A DNA stretch of 64,000 bases. Origin: Rhodamnia argentea. Its lineage: Eukaryota > Streptophyta > Magnoliopsida > Myrtales > Myrtaceae. The stretch is from assembly GCF_020921035.1 (NCBI RefSeq), contig NC_063154.1:2108001-2172000 (forward strand). The letters are read 5' to 3'. The notes below the pieces were generated by a model, which was not told where the DNA came from, made no database searches, and was given only the letters and a program-made list of their open reading frames with translations. Below are positions 22,496 to 34,878 of this stretch, one piece after another (positions within the stretch are counted from its first letter, which is position 1; each line of letters starts with the position of its first letter). The position numbers were made by a program, and so were the translations under genes.

Positions 22496-22910
22496 TTGGT
22501 TTAGTTTCCCTTCCATCTTCTGTGTGATGTTTCTGGAGAATTCTCTGTTTGTCTTGCAATCTTGGATTTGGGGATTTGTTTGGTCAAGGGTGTGCTGAGT
22601 TCTTGCTGCGATGTTCCCTTTCCTTTTTCGGCGCTTTGATGTTTTGAAGGCTGCTTGAAACCTAACTTAGGCTGCTCCACCGAGTTATTCCGCTTGTTTT
22701 GTCATTTACTCTGTTCTTGCTTGCTCGGCAAGCAATGATGAATTCCGTTGTCATTATCGCTTTGTGCTAACCCAGAAAAGGAAATAAAATAAAATAGTCT
22801 TCTATCGAAACTTGGGGACGAAGGCTTCGTGGGTCTATATGAAGTCGTCTCTTTTTGCTTTTTCCTGTATTTGTTTAGTCTGATTGCGGTAATCATTCGA
22901 ATAGGTGCAG

Positions 22911-23687
22911 ATGGTTGTTACTTCGGCTCCGAGTACTAACGTTATCTCTGTTGCTCTGTCTTCGCCCAGGAAGAGGAAGTCACGGAGTAGAAGGCAAGGG
23001 TCTATGTCCGTGGCAGAGACATTAGCAAAATGGAAAGAATACAACGACCAGGTCGATTCGCAGTCCAATGGAGACAAGCCTATGCGCAAGGTGCCCGCGA
23101 AGGGGTCGAAAAAGGGATGTATGAAAGGCAAAGGTGGACCCGAGAATACGACCTTCAATTACCGAGGAGTGAGGCAGAGGACTTGGGGCAAATGGGTTGC
23201 TGAAATCCGAGAGCCAAACCGAGGGAATAGGTTGTGGCTGGGCACGTACCCAACTGCAATCGAAGCCGCTCTGGCTTATGATGAAGCTGCGAGGGCAATG
23301 TACGGTCCGTGTGCCAGGTTGAATCTGCCCGACGTGTCTCATCCTATGTCTTTCGGCGATTCAGCTGTTGCAGCCACGACACCGGTGGGCACTACTAGTT
23401 ATTCGGCTGGTACCCCGAGCACAGGCTATTCGGCAGGCACCCCGAGCGATACCACAGCATCTTCGAGTCAGTCTGAATTGACTTGTGGCCCAGAGGTTAA
23501 GGACGGCGATTGGGAGGGCGAGATTTCGAATGCGGATGGTGGAGAGATGGAGCCCAAGAACGAATCCAATGTCGATTTCGACTGGCTTAGTGACTACCCA
23601 GTGGACGAGCTGTTCGATGTGGACGAATTGTTAAGGGCTTTGGAGGATGACCCGAAGTTCTCCACCGATGTCAAGATGGAGCAGTAG
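22911..23687 (+). CDS. DREB2: AP2/ERF transcription factor, DREB2 type
   Basis: A single coding exon of 258 residues. Basic nuclear signal [10 protein letters not shown] lies near the start. Next come the DREB2 signature [20 protein letters not shown] and one AP2 domain from [19 protein letters not shown] (about 84) to LNLP (about 141). A Ser/Thr-rich stretch with SSSQSEL follows, and an acidic activation-type tail [24 protein letters not shown]2 factors bind DRE/CRT (CCGAC) and drive drought- and heat-stress genes. The ATG at 22911 directly follows a TAGGTGCAG acceptor, so a 5'-leader intron (donor AAAG/GTTGGT at 22496) is likely. The upstream in-frame ATG at 22905 would lie inside the intron. 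The protein is shorter than Arabidopsis DREB2A (335), mainly C-terminal to the AP2 domain. Confidence 0.9.
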   Translation: MVVTSAPSTNVISVALSSPRKRKSRSRRQGSMSVAETLAKWKEYNDQVDSQSNGDKPMRKVPAKGSKKGCMKGKGGPENTTFNYRGVRQRTWGKWVAEIREPNRGNRLWLGTYPTAIEAALAYDEAARAMYGPCARLNLPDVSHPMSFGDSAVAATTPVGTTSYSAGTPSTGYSAGTPSDTTASSSQSELTCGPEVKDGDWEGEISNADGGEMEPKNESNVDFDWLSDYPVDELFDVDELLRALEDDPKFSTDVKMEQ

Positions 23688-26600
23688 AACATTTAGAACA
23701 CAATAGTTAGAAGTGCATATGAAGACGGTATTGACTTTGTTCTTTCACTGACAGAAATTGAATATCTTTTATCTGATCGGACAATTACGTTTTTAGGAGT
23801 GAATTGTCTGGGTGGTTTCTGAGTAATGGTTTGGTTTGCTTTTTGTAAGCTGAACTCTGTAATTGTGAACTGTACAGTGGAAGACTTGAAAAAAAAAAAG
23901 GACTGGATGTATTGATTTTTCCGAAAAAAGGGCAGGATGTATTGATTTGTTTCTGGTTGTGACATTTGAGCTGCGCCTTCTTTATTTTGAATTTGTGTGG
24001 TTTTGATGTTTTGACATTTCGTGGATTTACAATTTTCGCAAAATTTCATGACGGTCCGACCCGGTGCATTAATCTGAATCTCTGTTAAGACGAGACGGAA
24101 TCCATATGGAGAAAATTTTGAATCCCAGTGAGGCGCCGTTGGTGCGTGCCGCCGGCACAAGCAAACAACCGCTCGAGAACCGTAATAGTAACAGGGCTCG
24201 TATTCTGTGGGCTCAACGAGGAGAGAGACAGATCGTGGGCTGGGCTCTGTTGCGCACTTCTTCTGGGGCCCAGGAGCTTCTCGATCGACACGCGACGCAG
24301 ATGGTTGGACGCGATGTCTGAACAACCGCTGGCGCTGCAGACATCATTCGTCTTCATACGGTCTGTAACTTTCTGCCCTAAAGTTGATGATGGTTTGGTT
24401 CGCGAATGCCCGCTGGGACCGAAACCCAAACCAAAGGTTCACTACGAGAAAATACTCGAAACTTCGCTCGGCCGGACAACCCATCTCCAGAGAGACCCCG
24501 ACCGGGCGATTACTACCGACTCTGGAATGACTTCATGCGTGACGCTATCCCCCCTAGAATAAAAATTTCCAAGCATCGTCGGAAGCTTCTGTGGACCAAA
24601 CCAAAATCATTACAAAATGACAAGTTGGGTTAAATCGTTTCTCGCGAAACGGAGGGTGTCGCGACGTAATTAAAGCCTTTGTGGACGCATCAATCGTCCC
24701 CCCTAATTGGTTGCGTCCTTGAATCGAGCTAAGGAATCTTACATACGTTGTAGACAAGCACGACACTACTCCCATGTCAACAAAGCAAAACCCATTTTCT
24801 CTTTACTTTTGACTCGGGTAAAAGGCTCGTCTTGGAACATTGGTCGAGAAAGGAGGGGTCAACCTGCCCATGGTATCGCGGTTTTCCTCCTCATGCCCAA
24901 AAGAAAATCTCAAGTTGTCAATTGGATTCATACTCATGACCCGATGCATTGGACGCTCGATCTTGTTGGGAGAGTCGTTGGATCTCTTCAAAAGTAGCAA
25001 ATGCCCATCTCTTTTAATTTATGAATAATGCGAAGCTTTGTCACCCTTCGAGTACGCCGAGTGATGTCAAACGTACAGCTCCGCTTGACAAGAGTCCTCC
25101 TATTTAAAGGCCAAATGGGGACTTTGCGAAAACGAAACCCCGCCTTCCCAAACCAGAGACTCGTCACCTTCTTGTTCAGTTTACTCAACAATCTTTAATG
25201 CGGTGGCGTCTTGTGCATTCATAGATATGGGGAATAACTACTCTGTCGTTTATTTTCTACAAGACAAATGTGGCCGTACATGACAATCTCATAAGCACTT
25301 TCATAATGAGAATCTCCTTAAGGTTCTTGCATGGCTAATCTTTGGAACGTGTGTATCCTTAAAGATTATCATCTTTGAACATGTACATGGATTAATTTCT
25401 TAAACTCATTTGTTCTCTAGGAAAAGACTCCTATCGTTAGTGATGTAAAATATACGGCAGTATGTCAATTCCTGGGAATGGATGTATGGATACTTTTACC
25501 GATTGGGTAGGGAGTAGGGAGAGACTCTTGTCTAGCCGCAAACTATTACATAAATATTGGCATACACTCCTGTAGGGTAGTAGCTTAGCCGTCAGTTGGG
25601 ATTTGAGCGTAATGGTATATACTCTCTATATGGTAAGGAGCCGTACCGTAAGCCTTTCTTAGCAAAGAAGAGAGAGAGAGAGATGTATCATTAAAGATAA
25701 TGACATACATAATCTTTGAATTTTGATTTAATACGTAATGTGATTCGTGAATTTTAAATATGTTCAATTAGGTCCATGAAATTTAGCCCAATTTGTAATC
25801 TCGTCTATAAACTTTAAAATTGTACAATGTGGTCCTTGAAATTTTGGTACATGTTTAATTTAGTCCATGCATTGTATGAAAATGTTCAATGTTGTCCATG
25901 AAAATGACGTTGAATATTTTCATATAATGTATGGGCTAAATTGAACATGTACCAAATGTTCATAAACCACATTGAAAAAAATTTGAAGTTGATGGACTAT
26001 ATTTTACATGGAGCCAAATTTCAAGTATTATTTGTATCATATACCCTATCATAAACAGATAAATTTATTTTCTTTTAGGAACTGTTCGTAATCTTTTAAA
26101 ATATATATAAAAGAAAAGAGTCGATTTTCCATGATTGTTCATGATTTAAATAGTATGCTAAATTTTAAGATATTGTTAATAAACTTTTTGATCAAAATAG
26201 ACAAAAGAAATCAGTAAGCCTTCCTACCGAGGGATGGACTTTGATTTTTTATGGATCAAAGCGGAATTAATTGATACTGCGTCGGGAAAATTTATGTATT
26301 ACCCTACAAAATTCATAAGACCTTTGTGAGTTGCCCCTACGTTTTAATTTTTGCAGTATTCTCCCATGAATTCTAGAAAAATAGGTCCCAATGTGTCCCC
26401 TGGCATTGATTTCGACCAATTTTTGCGTGGAGCTCCGATCATGTTAATTCTAAAATACATAGCATGTGATGGTACGTTACTAAAATCCTGGCAAGAATTT
26501 GACCGGAGTCAACCCCAGATGCACATCGATGTAGAGCTCTGAAATGTACTTTCTGATTAGTCCCTGTATTTTTGTCTCGTACATAGGGATGACATAAGAC

Positions 26601-26748
26601 CAATTTGCCTTCCATGACCAGTCATGGAGAGTCATGTGGTCGTTTAACGTAAGAAAAATTTGGCCGTACCCAAAGCTAAAAGTACATCGCCACCAATTTC
26701 AAAAGTTTTAAGGGACAAAACGCAGAAAATTGAAATGCCGGGGACTAA
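23688..26748. other. intergenic with a foldback MITE-like repeat
   Basis: About 23690-24000 is DREB2 3' flank. From 24060 to 25200 there are several overlapping open frames, the longest 24128-24562 plus, none with a recognisable domain. (GA)n occurs at 25671-25682. No gene is supported here. Confidence 0.4.
25846..25953. repeat. hairpin-forming inverted repeat (MITE core)
   Basis: GGTACATGTTTAATTTAGTC (25846 on) pairs with GGCTAAATTGAACATGTACC (ending 25953). The arms are about 48 bp with a loop of about 12-16 bp and a few mismatches. The flanks (25740-25845) repeat GTCCATGAAATTT-like units. It looks like a foldback MITE; class unknown. Confidence 0.7.
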
Positions 26749-27831
26749 GGGTGCGTTTGGGAACAACTTTCCCAAGGCACTTTGGACCTCTAAAGTCCCT
26801 GGAAAAAAATTTTGGTGTTTGGCAATCCACTTTAAGAAAATGCAAATATGGGCCAAAGCTGAAAGCCCAAGGCAGCTGGGGACCTGCCTTGGGCATTGAG
26901 TATTTTCGAAAGGCTAGGCATACAGTAAAATGAATTTTTTTTCCTTCCCAAATTGCCACCGCTTTTTATTTTATTTTCCAATTTAGCCCATGCACTGTTC
27001 ATCTTCTCCTTACAGCAGATTAAGGAAGTGGTGGAGGAGAGGACGTGACTTCATAGATGCCGACGAGGGATCCGCAACACCGACGTTGATTGCCCATGGT
27101 CGTGCGGCCGGGGTTGCCTTCCGTCCGACCGTGCGACGTCGAGAGGCACGACGGGTTTTCAGTGGTTTCGCCCCCCTCCGTGGAAGGCAACCCTAGCCGC
27201 ACCGGAGTCCAGAGAGGCACAACCTAAGGTTGGGGACCTCGGTGTCGACTAACCTAAGGTTGCGCGACATCGGCGTCGCCTCGATTGAGGTTGCGTCGAT
27301 GCTTGAGGACTAGATTTAGGAGAGGTCGTGGCTGGTCGCGAGGCACAAGATCCGATGGCGACGAGCTTTGAACGACCGGATTTGCTCATAGCGGGTCGAA
27401 GGTCGTTTGGCCGTCACCAAGGGCGAGGTTGGGGCGACGCTTGAAGGACAAAACGAGGAGAGGTCGTGGGTGGTCGCGAGTAACCGGATCCGAGGGCAAC
27501 GAGCTTCAAATGACCACGGGGTGGGGCGAGACGACCGAGGGGAGGACGGGAGGGGACGGGAAGGGAAGCTCCGGCGACGCCCGCTTCGACAAGGATAGTC
27601 GGCGAGTTGGCGACACCTGCTCCGACAAGGGCTCCTCCATGTCTTCTCTGCCTTGGCCATGGCTGCCTCTATTTTTCATTTCCTTTCTTTATTTTTTTTT
27701 TTAATTTCAAAATTGCTTTGCAAAATGAGTTATCCAAACACTACCCTAGCTCTCACCAGATACACCTTCACTCAAAGGTCCTTGAGAAAATGGCTTTGCA
27801 TTCTCCCAAAATGTTCCCAAACGCAGCCTAA
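26746..27831. mobile_element. PIF/Harbinger-like non-autonomous element with TAA target duplication
   Basis: The element is 26749-27828 (1080 bp). It starts GGGTGCGTTTGGGAAC and ends GTTCCCAAACGCAGCC, a 16-bp terminal inverted repeat with one mismatch, and is flanked by TAA on both sides. Ends of the GGG..GTTTGG type with a 3-bp TWA duplication fit PIF/Harbinger (Tourist-like). The interior (27000-27650) is GC-rich with several meaningless open frames, and no transposase was found. Confidence 0.75.
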
Positions 27832-28455
27832 CCTGCCCAGACCCAAAAGACTTACGGGACAAAATAGGATTCTCCCCACTATGTCTAGTTGCGCAATATT
27901 TTGCCGCGCGAGCCGCATGAAACAGTATCGCGTTCGCTAATCAGCACGATTTTTTACGTGGAAGTCCTTAACCAGGATAGCACTGCGGATTACTCTAACA
28001 GCAATTTGGCCATTTTTTTTAATTGGCATGTGCGGCATAATTAAAAAAAAAAAGAAAAAGGGAAAAAGAGAAAAGATCACCAAACGTACAAAACAAGGTG
28101 TCGAAGCAATCCCTTAAAAAAAATGATAAAAAGGAATAAATAAAATATATATAATTCACCTAAACCCGGTCTAAAAGTTGGGGGGAAAAAAAAGCGGAAA
28201 ATAAATGCAAGTTGACGACCCACTTGCATGTCCGGCCGCATAAGCTGGCCGTTCTTTCTCACCCATTCCTTTCGTTTCGTTCAAACACCAAAAAGGCAAA
28301 AGCTTTCGCCTTTTTTTTCTCCGAGAAATTAGCCAAATCCTAATGCAAGTGGATGCAAGAAAACAACATTAAAATCGGACCGGACATATATATCTCTCCA
28401 CTTTCATCGTTTCATGCTCCGGCCTTCCTCTCGTCAAGCAAGAAGAAGCGCAGAG
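27832..28455. promoter_or_regulatory. upstream region of the PYL gene
   Basis: AT-rich and without coding sequence. ACATATATATCTCTCC at about 28385 is a weak TATA candidate, placing transcription start about 40 bases before the ATG at 28456. A long alternative frame starting at 28353 overlaps the PYL gene and is not real. Confidence 0.35.
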
Positions 28456-29109
28456 ATGACTTCCTCCGTGCAGCTCCAACGAATCAACCCCGCCCACCAA
28501 CCCTCTGCCGCCTCCGCCGCCGCCGCAGGCCTCGGCTCCCACAAACAGCCCCAGCCCCAGACCCAGACGGCCGTGCTCCCCGGGGCGTTGTTGTCTCCTG
28601 GCCCGGTGCCCGAGTACGCGGCCCCGTACCACCGGCGCCAGGTGGGGCCGAACCAGTGCTGCTCCGCGGTGGTCCGGTCCATCGACGCGCCGGTGGCCGT
28701 GGTGTGGTCGGTGGTGCGGCGGTTCGACGAGCCGCAGGCGTACAAGCACTTCCTGAAGAGTTGCCACGTCATCGACGGGGACGGGCACGTGGGGACGGTG
28801 CGGGAGGTGCGGGTCGTGTCGGGGCTGCCGGCGAACTCGAGCAAGGAGCGGCTGGAGATCCTGGACGACGAGCGCCACGTGATGAGCTTCAGCGTGGTCG
28901 GCGGGGAGCACCGGCTGGCGAACTACCGGTCGGTGACGACGCTGCACGCGGCGAGGGGAGGGGCGGGGACGACGGTGGTGGAGTCGTACGTGGTGGACGT
29001 CCCGAGCGGGAACACCAAGGAGGAGACGTGCGTGTTCGTCGACACCATCGTCAACTGCAACCTTCAGTCCTTGGCTCAGATCGCCGAGAACATGGCCAGG
29101 AATTTGTAA
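28456..29109 (+). CDS. PYL: abscisic acid receptor, PYR/PYL/RCAR family (PYL4/5/6 type)
   Basis: Intronless, 217 residues. The START/Bet v I-like fold begins at about residue 63 ([11 protein letters not shown]). Key ABA-receptor features are Lys97 in YKHF (the carboxylate-binding lysine), gate loop SGLPA (122-126) and latch HRL (152-154). VESYVVDVP and a C-terminal helix ([18 protein letters not shown]) follow. On binding ABA such receptors inhibit clade A PP2C phosphatases and release SnRK2 kinases. The ATG at 28456 gives [11 protein letters not shown], like PYL5/PYL6 N-termini; an upstream in-frame ATG at 28414 would add 14 residues. The N-terminal 60 residues are Ala/Pro/Gln-rich. Coding GC is strikingly high compared with its flanks. 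Confidence 0.93.
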   Translation: MTSSVQLQRINPAHQPSAASAAAAGLGSHKQPQPQTQTAVLPGALLSPGPVPEYAAPYHRRQVGPNQCCSAVVRSIDAPVAVVWSVVRRFDEPQAYKHFLKSCHVIDGDGHVGTVREVRVVSGLPANSSKERLEILDDERHVMSFSVVGGEHRLANYRSVTTLHAARGGAGTTVVESYVVDVPSGNTKEETCVFVDTIVNCNLQSLAQIAENMARNL

Positions 29110-30973
29110 ACCTCAACTTCGTTCTGCTGATCAAAAAGAACGAAGAAGAAGAACCCAGAAAAACCAAGAAGAAAGAAATAATCACATAAATCTTTTCATC
29201 TTTCTGTTTCTTGATTTAGCCTGACGTTGAGCAGATCTTGAAAAGCCAGCGCTGGCAGATCATCATTTTGATTAGCTCCTGTCGTCTCAGAGAAGCAACT
29301 GGGGAAGATGATGTTGTACATGGGTCATTTTGTTAGGCTTTTTTTTTTTTTTTTTTTTCTTTTCCATAGTTTTGATTTTGCCATGTTAAAATGTCTATGC
29401 TTTGAGAGATTTTCTAGTAAACTGATGAGCTACAAATTATTTTCTTGCTCACTTCTTCCTTTCCTTCTTTTTTCCCATTTAATGCGAAAACAACGATGAT
29501 CTCGGATACGTATATGTTCCGCATATACGTGAGTATATACGAACTCATTCTAATCCAAGATCGAGCTCAGGTTGCCCTAGTTGAAGATCATCCACACTTC
29601 GGTCGGTCACCAGCTTGGGGAGAATTGCAGAGCGTATTCGCATCTTCGCCCTTTGGAAATGTCAACTCTGTCACTCTCTCCCTCCCATATTTTGCCTTGC
29701 ACGGAATTCTCCTGCCCATATTATCTCCACGCCAAATTTGAAAAGGATTCCTTGGTATGTAGCAGACACTGCAGCTTCATACTTGACACAAGATTCTGTG
29801 TCTCAAACCTTTCGCTCATTTCATGTTACCTTATATCCTAGCGATCCTAAGACGAATCTCGCCAAAATCGAACTGTTGTATATCAGTGTCTGGAACTCGA
29901 GTCCATCTACTTCTCTTCTGATCTAGAAAGCAAAAGAGGGAAAATGGGTACCAAGACTTTTCTCCTCGCAGGTTCGTGCACGGCGGGCTCGCGTATTTTT
30001 GAATATTCTTCATCGATGAGGTAGTTTTACTGAGTTTTCTAGGAATGGGATCGACCAACTTCTGCTACTGCTGCTGCAAGTTGCGAATTTCAAATAGGGC
30101 AACGGATGTGCCGTAGCAAAGAGTGGACAAATAAGATTAAACAACTTGCTGTACGAAACCGATGCGAGGTTGTCTTCACATCTCCTGTTTTGGTTTTAGT
30201 CCTGTTTTTCCTCCTTGTGTTTCATATGATGCGGTTGGAAAAAAAAGAGGATGTGGATTGCAAGCTAAGCGTGACATTGCAAGTGGGTCAACCAGGCAAA
30301 GCGTCTTAATGCTGCTGATGGGTTTACATGATGAACTCAAAGCTATGATTTTGTAATTTTTTTTTTGGTAGTTCTTGAGGGAAGCATGACCTTATCCTCT
30401 ATAATCTTAAAGTTTGCCAGCCTCTCTAGCAGATCCATTAATGGGTACCTCTGAATTGTATTCGATTTTGCTTGCCCACTTGAGAAATAATTGAATCAAA
30501 CTCGGGATAATTTCTAATTAGGTCACGGCTTTAAAAACGGATAAGCATTCACGGCTTACTTTATCGGTGCTTACGCGTAAATAATAAGTAACTTTTCTAT
30601 AAGAAGGCCACTGACCAACTCAAAAGAACTACTAATGTCATTGATTTCAGCTATATAATTGCCGCTTCTACGGTTGAGAAGATTTCATCAAGGATCTGGG
30701 AAGGTGAAAGGGAGAGCCTAGCAGGATTAGAGAAGATCAATGGGCAGGATCATCCGGGCCGGGCTCTCAGATCAGGCCTGCCCATTTCAGAAATTTCATG
30801 CATAATTCTCTGACCTTGCCGGGCCGAGAACTCTAACTAAAACGGCTCTGTCCAAGCCAGCCCGACATTGTCCTTCGGGTCCAATTTTTTTTTGGGGGCG
30901 CTCCATGTTTTGTTTTAACAAAGAATCAAAGAAATGTTGCAGCATCCATTTTTACAAGTGTAATTTCGATTGA
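29110..30973. other. intergenic, no gene recognised
   Basis: The 3' flank of the PYL gene (to about 29400) is followed by unassigned sequence and the 3' flank of the TBL gene on the other strand. No conserved frame was recognised. It contains poly(T) at 29340-29359. Confidence 0.4.
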
Positions 30974-31402
30974 TTAAGGATAAAATAGCTTAGCAAATAG
31001 AAGTTCGTTCCAAGTATCTTGGAGGCCAGGCAAGCACCAGTGCACGCAATCTGCATAGCTTACAGGGTTCGCTAGCTGCTTAGGAGTCAGCACGCTCCAT
31101 TGCTTCTTGTAAATCATTGTGTGCGCGTCTTTTCGATAGTTCGAGAGCTGAGTTATGTTCAGGAATGTGATGGGCACTTTAGATTTGCTGAACACTTCGC
31201 TTATCACCTGCATTATGCTTTTCCGGGAATCTGAGCCCCAGTACTTTGGATCTTCGATCGGCGTGGTTTGGTTGTAGCAGTTGCCTCCCGGTTCGCCGCC
31301 CCATTCTTCGCTACTGCAAGAAGTTTCGTATGTTTGAGTAGAACAGATCGATTAGAACAATGTCCAGTTAGAAGTTAGAACAGATCGATTTGAATTTTGT
31401 AT

Positions 31403-31437
<35 letters not shown>

Positions 31438-34068
31438 CTTTCCATGAGTAGGTGACATGCTAGTGAAGAATACTCTGGTCTTCTTAGGGTCCATATTCTT
31501 CTGCACCCATCTCACCAAGCTTTTCATTGCCATTCTATAAGCATCATCGGTGCTCTTCACCACAACATCCTTGACCTCATCCTCGAAAGACCCTTTCCTG
31601 CAAAAAGGTTTCGATCAGATCTGGTCAAACCAACCTCAAGCTGTCCGATTAGTAACAGTCTGCGACCGAGAAGGATCGTAATGATCTTGGTTTGCATAGT
31701 GATTATATGAAGGGATTTACAGGATCTTCACGGTGACCCCACTCATCCACCAAAGATAGGTGTTAAACACCAATATGTCCACTCCTTTCCAGTGCTTCCC
31801 GTGCTTGTTGATCGAGCCTTTGCGTACGAACCTATCAGTCACCCGGTGGATGACGGCATTGTCTGAGTTCGACTCGAGAAGGAACGGCGCCCAGTAGAAC
31901 TCGATCGTGGCATTGTAGTCCTGGAGTTTTTCACAGAGAGGAAATGAAAATTACTGAAGCACATGGACACCGGATGATCCATCCTGGTTTTGTTGATCGG
32001 TTCTCGCGGGAATTACGAATTGGGAAAGTAAATTTCTCCAGTTACCTTGGCAGTGAAGACAGTTAGGGAGTCGAAGGTTTCCATGGACTTGGAACCTTCA
32101 GGGATGAGCGAATGGAGGAGGCAGATCATCGAAACATACTGCCCTCGATTTAGGGAGTCGCCCACATACATCATCCTCTTCCCTCTCAACGCTTCTAACA
32201 TCAGCGTCGCATTGAATCTGCACAAGTAATTTGTCGCAAGAAACATTAGAGTTCCATAGAGAAAAAACCAACCAGCAAGTTCTGAGTGATTTAAAAGACT
32301 GAGGGGACAGAGTTAATCGATCAAGCAATTAATCGGTGGCTTTGCTACGTAGTATTGTTGTGACTCGTGAGCCAATGGCATTGATCGCGCATTCGAAGAG
32401 TTTGAATACTTCAAGGACTGTATTCATGAAATACACATCGACAGGCTAACTTCATTAGACAAAGTTTATTGCGAATGAACTTGTCCTAAATGTTGCATTG
32501 AATGAAGATAAGAAGGAAAACACTTCCAGTGACTTCCTGTGGCCATGACCAGGTAAAACTTCCAGGTATCTGTCTGCTTGACTTTATGGCTAAAAGAATC
32601 AACCTGTGGCCGTCAATGATGCAATGTCTCTCTATTAAACCATTCTCCACTAATGACTTTTATACTGCGAAAGTTATTCGTTTTAGTAGTTGAAAATCGC
32701 AATTACATCCCATGGTAAGCAATGACAGCAGAACATAGAAGAAGGCGGGCGGAATCCACGATCAAGATCGGAAAAGAATAATAATTGGCGCGAGCTTTCT
32801 CAATTGATCTGGACATCAAGCTAGCCATTGCCAAGATGATTCGATTCCAAGACAGGGGCATTATTATGGGGTAAAATGGAAAACATAGTAAAGAAATTAA
32901 TCTCGTGTCTTAAAAGTCAACGCCACCCTTATTGTCCTGATTCATTTGGTGTATCTAACTTGCAGAGTTGTTAGAATCATTAGGTAGTATTTGTTTTCAA
33001 AGCTGACGCCCCGGCCGGCTAGCAAACCCGCCGGCGCGGGGCAGCAACTCCCTTGGGAAAAAACACGTACCTTCTGATCTTCCAAGTCAACTTTCAAATC
33101 TCTAATTCATATTTATGGTGAACCTTCCATAGTTTTCTTAGGGCTGTGAGGTGAAACCTTCAATGTACCGTCACGAAAAGCAAGCTTTCCCACGAAACAA
33201 CATGAACCCATCAATGGCAGTCAAGAGCTTCAAGAGAGGCTCCGAAAATCTTGAAACTCTCTTTGTCTAATTCCACGAAGTTAATCTCGTTTCATGGTTT
33301 AAAAGGAAAATGAGATTGCTACAGTGTTTCCAGATTAAGACGACTCCGTGGTGACCAATTTGCCATTTCAGAGGTTGAAGCAATAGGGAAGCGGAAGAAG
33401 AAGAAGAAACAGAGAACTAAGATGTAGAAGACGAGACGAAAAGTCAACGACACGCAATAAGAAAAGTTCAAAACTTCTATTTAGAGAAAAAGAAGCGATT
33501 GGAACCTGGGCAGAGAACAGGAATGAGGTTGCCATCGCCGGTGCTGGTAGTCCTTGTCAGGCCTGCCGTGCTCTTGACACGTCAGCTGCGGCTGGATGTA
33601 CGGGCACTCCGATTCCTCGTAACTCGGCCGAGTCGACTCGTCCCTCACCCACCTCCCGCTGAACACGTCGCACCCTTCCTCTCCCCTCCCTATCGCGAAC
33701 GGAACCGGATCGCTGCTGGTGCTGCTCTTCCTCTGATCTAACGACCCAAGAACGCCGTTAATGACCTTCTCATATATTATAGTACCGTCGGCGGGACGCG
33801 TGTCCGCATTTCGAAGTTTGTATTTTCTTACGTCAGACGAGGAAACGGGGAGACGAGTCAACTCACCGGTTCGCGGCCCGGGCCGAGTCGAGCTCGGGCG
33901 AACTTGGAGCTGTTGACCGAAGATGCAGACCAAGTCCTCGCCGTAGAGGATGGAGACGAAGACGATGAACGATAACAGAGCGAAGAGGTAAGGCGGGAGA
34001 CGTGTTTTTCTCAGAGAAGAAGAAGACGACGACGCCGGAGAAGAAGAAGAAGAGAGAGGCGATTTCAT
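30974..34068 (-). CDS. trichome birefringence-like (TBL) polysaccharide O-acetyltransferase
   Basis: Five exons join in phase: 34068-33506, 32217-32046, 31920-31721, 31597-31439 and 31313-30974. They encode 477 residues. The order is a short Ser-rich cytosolic tail, one membrane anchor (about 26-46, [18 protein letters not shown]), a variable stem, and the PMR5N cysteine-rich domain (about 131-185, [19 protein letters not shown]). The PC-esterase domain follows, with GDSLNRGQ (Gly207-Asp-Ser209) and the C-terminal DCVHWCLPG (Asp453..His456). These are the catalytic Ser/Asp/His of TBL enzymes, which acetylate xylan, mannan or xyloglucan in the Golgi. [14 protein letters not shown] resembles ESK1/TBL29-type xylan acetyltransferases; the exact subgroup is not decided. 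An in-frame upstream ATG (34215) would add 49 residues before the anchor and is less likely. Intron 4 holds (GA/CT)n at 31406-31434. Confidence 0.92.
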
Positions 34069-34287
34069 TTTGGTGGGCGGTCTAAGCTTCTGTCTCTGTT
34101 TAGAGGGAGGTGATGAGTTTTTATTTGAGTTATTTGATGAGCTACTGAAAGAGGAAAAGAAGAATAAGTATAATGTCAACGGGAAAACTGATGAGTGCTT
34201 TTGTTTTCTGACCATCTGATTGGTGATCGTCCTTTGATCATCATGATCAAGATGAGGTGAAAGTGTCCCTTCCCCGTGGGATATGGG
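34069..34287 (-). promoter_or_regulatory. upstream region of the TBL gene
   Basis: Probable leader and promoter of the TBL gene, truncated on the far side by a TIR element starting near 34288. No clear TATA box was picked out. Confidence 0.3.
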
Positions 34288-34878
34288 ATAATTACTAAAT
34301 TAGTACTAAACCTATTATGATTATGTCCATTTAGTCGTAAACTTTTTTTTATTAATTGATTCAAAAAACTTTTGCAATTATGTCAAATCATTCATAATTT
34401 TTTTTTTATCTATTGAGTTCTAAATATTTTGCAATTATACCAATTTAGTCTACTTTCTCGCCAAAGACGTTTTTTAATAATATTCTAGTTCTTTTAATCT
34501 TTTTCCTTATTTTTTATTTTTTTTTTCCTTGCCTAAACCTAAACCTCTTGGTACTGTGGCTGGCAAGGGCTTCGCGGCTCGGACCAGCATCTCCAAGCCT
34601 CGCCCAACCGGGCGAGGCCATGGTGGCCACCGGCGAAGGCGACCTCGCCTAGATTGGACGAGGCTTGTTGAGTGCTGCAAAGCCCCGCATTTATTTTTAG
34701 GAAAGAAAGAGAAAAAGATAGGAAAAAAATATTATTAGAAATGTCAACGTCAACTCCGGCTAGCAAAGTACACTGAATTAGTACAATTACAAAAGGTTTA
34801 AGACTTAACTGGTTCAAAAAGAATTAGGGTTGAATTGACACTATTGATATAAGTTTGGAACTATTTTGGTAATTTTCC
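34288..34878. mobile_element. short non-autonomous TIR element (same family as 12.5 kb)
   Basis: The left end AATTACTAAATTAGTACTAA and the reverse of the right end GGAACTATTTTGGTAATTTTCC form an imperfect inverted repeat. It continues through TTGCAATTATACCAATTTAGTC. The interior (34535-34700) is GC-rich with GGGCGAGGCCATGGTGGCC and no transposase. Length is about 590 bp. Confidence 0.6.

Noticed and set aside
22286..22504. 72-codon frame in the DREB2 leader as an N-terminal extension
   Set aside because: It begins at a GTG, reads into the intron, and is not in frame with the AP2 gene after splicing.
24128..24562. 144-codon open frame downstream of DREB2
   Set aside because: No recognisable domain, several overlapping alternatives, no splice or promoter support.
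27316..27704. overlapping open frames on both strands
   Set aside because: They fall inside the GC-rich core of a PIF/Harbinger-like element and look like composition artefacts.
28353..29189. 278-codon open frame overlapping the PYL gene
   Set aside because: It is the plus-one frame of a GC-rich coding region; the PYL frame has every receptor motif.
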